From Mucilaginibacter tundrae (GTDB lineage: Bacteria > Bacteroidota > Bacteroidia > Sphingobacteriales > Sphingobacteriaceae): a DNA stretch of 64,000 nt. How positions within the stretch are numbered: the stretch's first letter is position 1; the number at the start of each line of letters is the position of its first letter. Below, piece after piece: positions 45,270 through 52,845 of this stretch. The stretch is taken from positions 62,001-126,000 of the forward strand of contig NZ_JACCBZ010000006.1 of assembly GCF_013408825.1 (NCBI RefSeq). Reading direction: 5' to 3'. The notes beneath the pieces are model-generated. The model was not told the DNA's origin. It did not search any database and saw only the letters and a list, made by a program, of their open reading frames with translations. The position numbers and the translations under genes are program-made.

Positions 45270-46541
45270 GTGATCATACAAATAAAAGACCCGCAAATCT
45301 TCAAACAAAAGGCCCTGCAATGGGCAGCTACTTTTGATGCGGTTTGTTACCTCGATTCAAATAACTTCCCTGATAAATATTCCAAATTTGATGCATTAAT
45401 TGCAATTGGAGCAAAAAGCTCGCTTATAGCTAATACAGGAAATGCATTTGAGCATCTGGCGAAGTTTCACACCGAAAACCCAGGCTGGATAACCGGCTTT
45501 TTCGGATACGACCTAAAAAATGAAGTGGAAAATTTAACGTCGTCAAATCATGATGAGCTTCACTTTCCTGATCTTTATTTTTTTGCGCCTAAGCATTTTA
45601 TTCTGCTCAAGGGAAATCAAATCGATATCATTTCAGATGATGAGCAGTTCGTTTTGAATATCATACAAAATTATCAGATCGATGAACCTACAAAACCCTC
45701 ATCAATAAACATACAATCCAAGTTTAGTAAAATCGAATACATTGATACCGCCAATGAAATAAAAGAGCATATTAGTCGCGGCGATATTTATGTAACCAAT
45801 TTTTGCCAGGAGTTTTTTGCGAAAAATGCAATGATTAATCCTTTGGAAGTTTTCTCAAAACTGAATGCAATATCCCCTAACCCATTTGCGGGATTTTTTA
45901 AATGGGAAGACAATTATATTTTATCAGCTTCACCCGAACGCTTTTTAGCTAAGCGTGATGAAAAGCTCATCTCCCAACCTATAAAAGGAACGGCTAAGCG
46001 AGGAATAACCGCCGAAGAAGATGAGATTATCAAACGGCAGCTACGTACTCACACTAAAGAATTACAAGAAAATGTAATGATAGTTGACTTGGTACGCAAC
46101 GATCTTACCCGATCCGCGAAACAGGGCACCGTAAAAGCCGAGGAGCTTTTTGAAATACGTAGTTTCAATCAATTACATCAAATGATTTCTACTGTTTTTT
46201 GCGAGATTGATGAAAATATTACGCCCATCGAAGCAATAAAGAATACCTTTCCAATGGGTAGCATGACAGGCGCGCCTAAAATAAGCGCGATGAATTTGAT
46301 GGAAGAATTTGAGCGTAGTAAGCGTGGTATTTATTCAGGGGCAATAGGATATTTTAGTCCTGATGGTGATTTTGATTTTAACGTAGTGATACGCACTATT
46401 CTTTACAATGCCGCAAATAAATATCTATCCTTCCAGGTTGGTAGCGCTATAACCTACCATGCAGATGCTGAACAAGAATATAAAGAGTGTTTACTTAAAG
46501 CCAAAGCTATTTTGCAAGCGCTGGGTCAACAAATAGTTTAG
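45270..46541 (+). CDS. pabB: Aminodeoxychorismate synthase component I
   Basis: A 423-residue chorismate-utilising enzyme that makes 4-amino-4-deoxychorismate for folate. The motif PIKGTAKRG carries the lysine that distinguishes PabB from anthranilate synthase. The chorismate-binding core contains SASPERFLAKRD, EELQENVMIVDLVRNDL, GSMTGAPKISAMNLMEEFE, SGAIGYFSPDGDFDFNVVIR and ITYHADAEQEYKE. The start is a GTG after the palindrome; an in-frame TTG inside the palindrome is less likely. No pabA glutaminase is adjacent. The 3' end overlaps the opposite DUF2071 gene by 35 bases. Confidence 0.9.
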   Translation: MIIQIKDPQIFKQKALQWAATFDAVCYLDSNNFPDKYSKFDALIAIGAKSSLIANTGNAFEHLAKFHTENPGWITGFFGYDLKNEVENLTSSNHDELHFPDLYFFAPKHFILLKGNQIDIISDDEQFVLNIIQNYQIDEPTKPSSINIQSKFSKIEYIDTANEIKEHISRGDIYVTNFCQEFFAKNAMINPLEVFSKLNAISPNPFAGFFKWEDNYILSASPERFLAKRDEKLISQPIKGTAKRGITAEEDEIIKRQLRTHTKELQENVMIVDLVRNDLTRSAKQGTVKAEELFEIRSFNQLHQMISTVFCEIDENITPIEAIKNTFPMGSMTGAPKISAMNLMEEFERSKRGIYSGAIGYFSPDGDFDFNVVIRTILYNAANKYLSFQVGSAITYHADAEQEYKECLLKAKAILQALGQQIV

Positions 46542-47250
46542 CGCCCATCCGTACACTTATTGGCGAACCCTTAGCGAATAACGCAGAATGTGGTTTTACT
46601 GATAAATACGGTTCAAATTCTACACCATATAACGAAGCAATATCAGCCTCAAAAATTGGGTCGGTAACCTCATTAGTTTCCCAGGAAATATGTTCAACCT
46701 CGTATTCCATCGTAACAGCTTCGCCCCAGCTATTATACCCCCAATAATGTTCAAAAATGAATTCCTCTGGGCTATCTGCTTTAATGGGTTGGCTTTTATT
46801 GCTTACAGTCGCCCCTAATTTATTCCAATTACCTTTTAGTTTCCACTCATATAAGAATCGAGTATGATCATTTGAAGTATGCACCACTGAATGCCGCATC
46901 CGTAATGCTTTATAATGCTCTTTATATAAATTATTGGCAATTACAGCAATAATTCTTTTGGGCACTATCTCACTTACAAAAACAGCACCACGTCTCCACT
47001 CTTTTCCATCAAAATGGCGAACATAAAAGCGCAAATTAACTTCTTCAAAATTCACATGAAATGGCCACTTGATACCTAACACACTGGTTTCTTCAAATAA
47101 AAACCCAACCATACTTACTAAAGCTTTTCCCTGCCATAAATCTAGTACAGTATATGCCGGCAAATACGGTTCTAATATATTGGGATTGACTTCATAGTTA
47201 AGCATCAGCAGGTTAGTCCAGCGTGCTTTTAAGAATCGTGGATGGCTCAT
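46507..47250 (-). CDS. DUF2071 (YqjF-like) protein
   Basis: A 247-residue cytoplasmic protein of the DUF2071/YqjF family, an acetoacetate decarboxylase-like fold. It begins with ARWTNLLMLNYEVNPNILEP and LPAYTVLDLWQGKALVSMVG, and includes NFEEVNLRFYVRH and FIFEHYWGYNS. The substrate and function are unknown. Its 3' end overlaps pabB by 35 bases on the other strand. It lies 22 bases behind plsY, so the two could share a transcript in the order plsY then DUF2071. Confidence 0.85.
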   Translation of the reverse strand: MSHPRFLKARWTNLLMLNYEVNPNILEPYLPAYTVLDLWQGKALVSMVGFLFEETSVLGIKWPFHVNFEEVNLRFYVRHFDGKEWRRGAVFVSEIVPKRIIAVIANNLYKEHYKALRMRHSVVHTSNDHTRFLYEWKLKGNWNKLGATVSNKSQPIKADSPEEFIFEHYWGYNSWGEAVTMEYEVEHISWETNEVTDPIFEADIASLYGVEFEPYLSVKPHSALFAKGSPISVRMGAKLFVDPALAK

Positions 47251-47272
47251 GCTTGTTAATATAAATAAATGC

Positions 47273-47920
47273 TTACGCGGATTTTCGCTTGAAGAAATTC
47301 ACCTTTGACTCGGTGCCTTTTAACAAACGCTCAATGTTTTTTTGATGGGTAACCAATATAAGCAAACACATGCACATGCCGTAAATTATTACGGCTCGTA
47401 TATACATCGGGAACACAAATGTAACACATATAGGGTATGCAAAGCCAGCCATAATAGAACCTAACGATACGTAACGTGTAATTAACAAAACCGTAATAAA
47501 TATGCCTACACAAAATAATGCAGCAGGTAGGTTAATAGCTAATATCATTCCGAATAATGTTGCTATCCCTTTTCCGCCCCTGAAACCAGCAAATATTGGG
47601 AATAAATGCCCCATAACTGCGGCTATACCAAGTGCTAAAGCATAGTTCATATATTCAGGTGAATTATAAGCACCCGTTGTTGAAACCCCAATAAAATAAG
47701 CTATGTTGGTGGCTGTCCATCCCTTTAAAATATCGATAAGCATAACAGGTATTCCTGCCTTTTTGCCTAAAACTCTAAAAGTGTTGGTTGCGCCTGCATT
47801 TCCGCTGCCATATTCACGTACGTCTACGTCAAAAAATGCTTGCCCTATCCAAACTGCGGTTGGGATAGATCCACATAAATAGGCCAGTATGAGCGCTGAA
47901 ATCGAATAGATTGATATCAT
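47273..47920 (-). CDS. plsY: Acyl-phosphate:glycerol-3-phosphate acyltransferase PlsY
   Basis: A 215-residue inner-membrane enzyme with about five helices that starts phospholipid synthesis by acylating glycerol-3-phosphate. The three family motifs are present: LCGSIPTAVWIG, SGNAGATNTFRVLGKKAG and GFRGGKGIATLFG. The PlsX partner is not in the window. It lies between nadC and DUF2071 on the same strand. Confidence 0.95.
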   Translation of the reverse strand: MISIYSISALILAYLCGSIPTAVWIGQAFFDVDVREYGSGNAGATNTFRVLGKKAGIPVMLIDILKGWTATNIAYFIGVSTTGAYNSPEYMNYALALGIAAVMGHLFPIFAGFRGGKGIATLFGMILAINLPAALFCVGIFITVLLITRYVSLGSIMAGFAYPICVTFVFPMYIRAVIIYGMCMCLLILVTHQKNIERLLKGTESKVNFFKRKSA

Positions 47921-48008
47921 CTCTGCACAATATTACTAAATTGTAATCATACTTAAATAGTAAACATTAATAAATAGTAAAATGAATTTTTTAATTAGAA
48001 ATCGCTAA

Positions 48009-48854
48009 TCATTTTACAGCCTTTAAACTCAAATCAAGGCTTTTAACAGAATGTGTTAAGGCTCCCACTGATATATAATCAACACCACTGGCCGCATACT
48101 CACGTATATTATCAATTGTAATACCCCCGGAAGCTTCTGTAATAAATCTTCCCTCAATCATATCAACGGCATCTCTAAGGTCGTTAAAATTAAAATTATC
48201 AAGCAATATTCTGTCAACACCGCGGGTTTGTATAACTTCTTCCAATTCTTCTATGTTTCGCACTTCAATTTCAATAGCTAATTTTTTATGATTAGCAGCT
48301 AGATAGTTACGTGCACCTTCAATCGCTTCACTTATACCTCCCGCATAATCAACATGATTATCTTTTATCAAGATCATATCATACAACCCAAAACGATGAT
48401 TTACACCTCCGCCAATACGTACTGCCCATTTTTCAAGGTATCGTAAGCCTGGTGTAGTTTTCCGGGTATCTAAAACTTTGGTGTTATAGCCTTTCAAAAT
48501 ATCAACAATTTCGTTGGTTTTAGTTGCTATACCGCTCATATGCTGCATGCAATTTAGTACCAGGCGCTCGGCTTTTAGTATGCTTTGGGCATCGCCCTCT
48601 ACTTCGAAGGCGATATCGCCGTATTTTATATCGGCGCCATCTTTTAAGTAAGTGGTCATTTTTAAGCTTTCATCCACAACACGAAATATTTCAGCAGCAA
48701 GTTCAACACCGGCTAAAACACCATTATCTTTCACTAAAAGCTTTGCTTTGCCTATTGTACCGGCAGCGATGGTTGCCAACGATGTATGGTCTCCATCGCC
48801 AACATCTTCTTTTAAGGCACTTATTATAAACTGGTCAACGTATTCTTTATCCAA
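48009..48854 (-). CDS. nadC: Nicotinate-nucleotide pyrophosphorylase (carboxylating)
   Basis: A 281-residue quinolinate phosphoribosyltransferase that forms nicotinate mononucleotide in de novo NAD synthesis. Signatures are EDVGDGDHTSLATI at the N-terminus, NCMQHMSGIATKTNEIV, DTRKTTPGLRYLEKWAVRIG and GGVNHRFGLYDMILIKDNH, then the C-terminal EASGGITIDNIREYAASGVD. nadA and nadB are not adjacent. It is in a same-strand cluster with DUF4783 upstream and plsY downstream. Confidence 0.96.
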   Translation of the reverse strand: MDKEYVDQFIISALKEDVGDGDHTSLATIAAGTIGKAKLLVKDNGVLAGVELAAEIFRVVDESLKMTTYLKDGADIKYGDIAFEVEGDAQSILKAERLVLNCMQHMSGIATKTNEIVDILKGYNTKVLDTRKTTPGLRYLEKWAVRIGGGVNHRFGLYDMILIKDNHVDYAGGISEAIEGARNYLAANHKKLAIEIEVRNIEELEEVIQTRGVDRILLDNFNFNDLRDAVDMIEGRFITEASGGITIDNIREYAASGVDYISVGALTHSVKSLDLSLKAVK

Positions 48855-48900
48855 AATATTTACTTTTTAAACAGGCTCAAAAGTAAAAACAATTAGATTA

Positions 48901-49296
48901 TTATTTAGTTTTTTCGACTTCTATCCTCATTTCAACAATTTTCATTTCGGTGCCATGCTTATCTAATGTTAATGCTATGCGGTACAAGCCTTTATCGGTG
49001 TTCAAAAAAACTACTCCAAACAAATAATTAGGATTTGAATCTATTTTATGAAAAAGCCGTACGCTTTTAGGTTTATTGTCTGCGAAAAATTTATCTAGCG
49101 CGGGTACTGCTGTGGCTTTATCTAAGCTATTATCACTATCTAAAACGGTAACTTCTACATTATCTGAAAACAGTTTCGACAATTCATACGTATTGCCCTG
49201 CCTTAGCATATGCATGATGTTATCAATAGGATCAGCCTTAACTCCAAGCGGCTGTAAAAACAGCAAAATGATCGAATGCAGGTAAATAACTTTCAT
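48901..49296 (-). CDS. DUF4783 protein with signal peptide
   Basis: A 131-residue protein. An N-terminal hydrophobic signal (VIYLHSIILLFLQPLGVKA) precedes a compact domain with IDNIMHMLRQGNTYELSKLF, ALDKFFADNKPKSVRLFHK and the final strands YRIALTLDKHGTEMKIVEMR. This matches DUF4783, an NTF2-like small domain found in Bacteroidota. Probably periplasmic; the function is unknown. It lies upstream of nadC with a 46-base gap and diverges from gpmI. Confidence 0.8.
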   Translation of the reverse strand: MKVIYLHSIILLFLQPLGVKADPIDNIMHMLRQGNTYELSKLFSDNVEVTVLDSDNSLDKATAVPALDKFFADNKPKSVRLFHKIDSNPNYLFGVVFLNTDKGLYRIALTLDKHGTEMKIVEMRIEVEKTK

Positions 49297-49363
49297 GGTG
49301 ACTAACAGGTTGGTTCCTAATAAGAACTCAATTTAAGAAAAAAGTTGCATGATTGAATTATTA

Positions 49364-49395
49364 TTGATGATTATACCGTGTTGATTTTATATTTG
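49364..49395 (+). promoter_or_regulatory. Promoter of gpmI giving a near-leaderless mRNA
   Basis: TTG (49364-49366), a 21-bp spacer and TATATTTG (49388-49395) match the Bacteroidota consensus well. The GTG start of gpmI is only 4 bases after the -7 element, so the transcript should begin at or within the start codon. Confidence 0.6.
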
Positions 49396-49399
49396 CATT

Positions 49400-50923
49400 G
49401 TGGAAAATAAGAAAAAAGTTGCATTAATAATTTTAGACGGCTGGGGTTACGGCCGTAACGATCAGTCGAACGCTATATTAGCCGCTCACACGCCTTTCTT
49501 TGATTCTTTATTGGAGAAATATCCTCACTCCAAGTTAGAGGCATCTGGCATGGCTGTTGGCCTGCCTGACGGACAAATGGGAAATTCAGAAGTTGGACAC
49601 ATGAATTTGGGTGCCGGCCGAACTGTTTATCAAGAACTGGGCCGCATACACAAAGCTGTATTAGATAACGAGCTACCTACAAACCCGGTATTAAAAAGTG
49701 CTTTTGAATATGCGAAGCAAAATAATCGCGATGTACATTTTATAGGTTTGGTTTCTGATGGTGGCGTACACTCACACATTAAACATATAAAGGGTTTATG
49801 CGATGCCGCTGGAGTATATGATTTACAAAATGTATTCGTACATGCCTTTTTGGATGGACGTGATACCGATCCAAAATCCGGTATAAATTTCATGACCGAA
49901 CTTGAAGAGCATATCGCGAATACTCCTGTTAAAATAGCCTCTGCCATTGGTCGCTATTACGCCATGGACCGCGATAACCGTTGGGAGCGCGTTAAATTAG
50001 CTTATGATCTGATGGTCAACGGCGACGGCACAGCAACACAAAACATTAACCAGTCTATAAAAGAATCTTACCTGAAAGGTGTTACCGATGAATTTATCCA
50101 GCCGATTGTGAATGTTGATGCCAATGGAAAGCCTGTAGCTGTTATAAAAGAAGGTGATGTGGTAATCTGCTTTAATTTCAGGACTGACCGTGGGCGCGAA
50201 ATAACACTGGCGCTTACACAAAAGTCCTTCCCCGAATATAACATGCACCCGCTTAACCTGCATTATATTACCATGACTACCTATGATGATACATTTAAAA
50301 ATGTGCAGGTAGTATTCACAAAAGATGATCTAACAAAAACCCTTGGTGAAGTTTTACAGGATGCAGGCAAAAACCAGATCCGTATTGCCGAAACTGAGAA
50401 ATATCCTCATGTAACTTTCTTCTTCTCAGGTGGTCGCGAAAAAGAATTCATAAATGAAAAACGCTTATTAGTGCCATCTCCAAAAGTAGCTACGTATGAT
50501 TTGCAGCCTGAGATGAGTGCCGAAGGTATTCGCGATGCCATCATTCCTGAACTGGAAAGTGGCTGGCCTGATTTTATAGTGTTAAACTTTGCCAATACCG
50601 ATATGGTTGGGCATACCGGAGTATTCAGCGCTGTAATAAAAGCTGCCGAAACTGCCGATGCTTGCACAAAAGCGGTAGTGGAAACGGGCTTGGCTAATGG
50701 CTACTCATTTATAATTTTGGCAGATCACGGCAATGCTGATTATATGGTTAATGATGACGGCTCACCAAATACCGCGCACACAACCAACTTAGTGCCTTGT
50801 ATTATTATTGATAAGGATGTAAAACAGGTAAAAGACGGTAAACTTGGTGATATTGCACCTACCGTACTCCAACTATTAGGTGTTACCATACCTGAAGAAA
50901 TGAGCGGTAATGTGTTGGTATAA
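49400..50923 (+). CDS. gpmI: 2,3-bisphosphoglycerate-independent phosphoglycerate mutase
   Basis: A 507-residue glycolytic enzyme that interconverts 3- and 2-phosphoglycerate using manganese. The start is a GTG, consistent with the family N-terminus ENKKKVALIILDGWGYGRND. The phosphoserine is Ser62 in DGQMGNSEVGHMNLGAGR. Metal ligands are in NFANTDMVGHTG and ILADHGNADYM. Normal length. The last 14 bases overlap the next gene, which starts at an internal ATG in another frame. Confidence 0.96.
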   Translation: MENKKKVALIILDGWGYGRNDQSNAILAAHTPFFDSLLEKYPHSKLEASGMAVGLPDGQMGNSEVGHMNLGAGRTVYQELGRIHKAVLDNELPTNPVLKSAFEYAKQNNRDVHFIGLVSDGGVHSHIKHIKGLCDAAGVYDLQNVFVHAFLDGRDTDPKSGINFMTELEEHIANTPVKIASAIGRYYAMDRDNRWERVKLAYDLMVNGDGTATQNINQSIKESYLKGVTDEFIQPIVNVDANGKPVAVIKEGDVVICFNFRTDRGREITLALTQKSFPEYNMHPLNLHYITMTTYDDTFKNVQVVFTKDDLTKTLGEVLQDAGKNQIRIAETEKYPHVTFFFSGGREKEFINEKRLLVPSPKVATYDLQPEMSAEGIRDAIIPELESGWPDFIVLNFANTDMVGHTGVFSAVIKAAETADACTKAVVETGLANGYSFIILADHGNADYMVNDDGSPNTAHTTNLVPCIIIDKDVKQVKDGKLGDIAPTVLQLLGVTIPEEMSGNVLV

Positions 50924-51467
50924 TCCAAAATTACTTTTAGCTGCCGGATTCGGCTTATTCTTAATGTCAGGTTTGCAGTCATGTAAGCCTGACATTAAGG
51001 AAAATCGCGACGCCATGAAATATTTTGATATAAAAGGCTTTTTTAAAAGTGATTCCGCACGCCTTACACGGCTCAATCAGCCAATTTATAAAGTAATTAA
51101 ACATAATGGAGTAAGTGAAAGCAAAATCGTACATATTACAAACTGGGGTTCTGAGTTAAGTTTATTTAGCGAAGCTGATATTAATAAGCCGGCATGGAAA
51201 GACAGCTATAAGGTAACGGCTGATAGCAATATCATCATTTATCAGGCATTATCGCCCGAACTAAAAACACGTGAAATATTGATAAAATTAGTTGCAGGAA
51301 AAGTTAAGTATATGATGATTCTGGATTCAACTAAAAACATTCTATACAATTCTCTGGAAAAACTATCCTATTTTCCTGATTCATTATACCTGATACAAAA
51401 GGCACAAACGGTAAGGTTATTGGGGACAAATAAATACGATATAAGCGGATATTTTAATCATCGATGA
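50910..51467 (+). CDS. Lipoprotein-like hypothetical protein, 185 aa
   Basis: Not recognised. The N-terminus (PKLLLAAGFGLFLMSGLQSC) looks like a lipoprotein signal with Cys25 as the lipidation site (LQSC). The mature part is a mixed alpha/beta domain with IVHITNWGSELSLFSEADIN and REILIKLVAGKVKYMMILDS. It starts 14 bases inside gpmI, so it is probably translationally coupled. A 15-bp hairpin lies within the signal-peptide codons. It converges on the TPR gene with a 10-base overlap, and both proteins end in NHR. Confidence 0.7.
   Translation: MCWYNPKLLLAAGFGLFLMSGLQSCKPDIKENRDAMKYFDIKGFFKSDSARLTRLNQPIYKVIKHNGVSESKIVHITNWGSELSLFSEADINKPAWKDSYKVTADSNIIIYQALSPELKTREILIKLVAGKVKYMMILDSTKNILYNSLEKLSYFPDSLYLIQKAQTVRLLGTNKYDISGYFNHR
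50960..50999 (+). other. Intragenic hairpin behind gpmI
   Basis: CTTAATGTCAGGTTT pairs with AAGCCTGACATTAAG (one G-T pair) around a 10-base loop, starting 36 bases after the gpmI stop but inside the lipoprotein gene. No T-run follows, so it is not a standard terminator. It covers the lipobox codons and could stall ribosomes or set the ratio of the two products. Confidence 0.6.
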
Positions 51468-52087
51468 TTATCAACGCTGGCTAGTTTCGCTTTGGAAGCA
51501 TCCATCAAAGTTGAAATATCTGTTCTGGAAGGATCGTTGTTCAAAACCTTTTCAAAATCGGCAATTGAGGCTTTTAAGGAGTTAATACCCCTTGCCTTGT
51601 CATAAAAACGAAAATTTGTTTGCAATTTAAAGCAACCATAATCGTGATAAGCAATACCTCTGTTCTGGTAAAACTTAATATCGTTGGGATCAGGATTTAT
51701 ATCAATGGCTTTGGTAAAGTCATAAATAGATCCCAATAAATATTTTTCCTTATCTGCCGGTGAAAGTGAATTATCTTTACCTAAATAGCTTTTTGCCCTT
51801 GCCCGGTAATAGTATGCGGATGCGTCTGTAGGCTTAATAGAGATTACTTTGTTATATGCTATGATAGATTTTTTGTAGTTGTCGCTGTGATAATAAGAAT
51901 AACCCAGCATCCACAAAGCGTTGGCATCAGTTGAATCAACACTGCATGCTTTTTCTAACTGCGATATGGCCGATTTAAAATCACCGTCCATAAAGGCTTG
52001 CTGCCCTAATTTAACATAAGCGTTTTGCGCGTAAGCTACATCAAGCGTTGAGAATATTAATAACGATACAATGACCGATAACTTCAT
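51458..52087 (-). CDS. Tetratricopeptide repeat protein, secreted
   Basis: A 209-residue protein with a signal peptide (MKLSVIVSLLIFSTLDVAYA) and three to four TPR units: AYVKLGQQAFMDGDFKSAIS, ALWMLGYSYYHSDNYKKSII, then YYYRARAKSYLGK and FYQNRGIAYHDYGCFK with degenerate spacing. The TPR solenoid probably binds a protein partner in the periplasm. The ATG used gives the best signal peptide; a start 7 codons upstream is possible. It shares its last 10 bases with the opposite lipoprotein gene. Confidence 0.85.
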   Translation of the reverse strand: MKLSVIVSLLIFSTLDVAYAQNAYVKLGQQAFMDGDFKSAISQLEKACSVDSTDANALWMLGYSYYHSDNYKKSIIAYNKVISIKPTDASAYYYRARAKSYLGKDNSLSPADKEKYLLGSIYDFTKAIDINPDPNDIKFYQNRGIAYHDYGCFKLQTNFRFYDKARGINSLKASIADFEKVLNNDPSRTDISTLMDASKAKLASVDNHR

Positions 52088-52242
52088 CCGGAGTCTAATC
52101 TGTAACAAAATAATATAACATTAACTGAATTTGCAAGTTATTATTATCCGGTTATATAGTTTTACTATAAAAAAAATTAATAAACAACTTGTTTAGCATT
52201 ACCGTTACCTGCATCTTTTTGGGCAGTGTTTACAGATGACAC

Positions 52243-52495
52243 ATTTGGTACAGTTGGTACACTTTTCAGCAAAAAAAGGCTCAAAAAAGCCTCAAAAAGG
52301 CGGTTTTTACTTCTGTATTTGATCGTTTTTTATGTTAAAATGGCTTATTTCAACCAAAAAACTACTTAAAAAGCACCTTTTTCACCTATTTTAAACCGTT
52401 TTTTGCACAAAAATTTTGGCTTTTTCGCCTAATTTGCTCTTTTTTATAGCGACTTCTTAACTCGTTTTAAGCAATTTTGTGTCACAATGCAATCG
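52243..52495. repeat. AT-tract intergenic element B
   Basis: A non-coding tract between the TPR gene and lon with repeated A-runs split by GC pairs (AAAAAAAGGCTCAAAAAAGC, CTCAAAAAGGCGG), bounded by TTTGGTACAGTTGGTACAC and TTTGTGTCACAATG. It resembles the reverse complement of 13098-13335. The remaining ~340 bp up to lon are AT-rich, with no gene recognised and no clear heat-shock operator. It is not a CRISPR: the repeats are short and unequal. Confidence 0.4.
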
Positions 52496-52845
52496 CTATT
52501 CATTTTAATCACCCGTTATAAATGATCGCGATTTTTGGTATTTGTACAAGGTTTGCGCCATTAAGGTTGAAGTATCTCCCATTGAGAAGAGGCAGCATGA
52601 CTTTTTTTCATCTTTACCTGCTATATTACATGAAATTAATCTCTGGCTGAATAAATTTATAACCACCAAACAATCAGTATATTATATCTTTACAATAAAT
52701 AACAACGTATATTAAATCATCTTGGCATAGGTCTTGAAACATATGATATAGTTGTTAATCAACGTTATTTTTTAACGCATTTATTAACCCTGCACATTTC
52801 AGGGTGACAAGATGACGTTTGATTTTTATATAAAAAACCATTTTG

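Noticed and set aside
45249..45270. Upstream TTG start for pabB
   Set aside because: It lies inside the palindrome that follows purA and adds residues without family support; the GTG just after it is preferred.
50876..51076. Minus-strand frame reading LMSGLHDCKPDIK
   Set aside because: It mirrors the plus-strand lipoprotein only because the DNA there is palindromic; no start signal or continuing similarity supports it.
52280..52320. Short direct repeats resembling a CRISPR array
   Set aside because: The repeats are A-runs with GC pairs, unequal in length, with no spacers and no cas genes.
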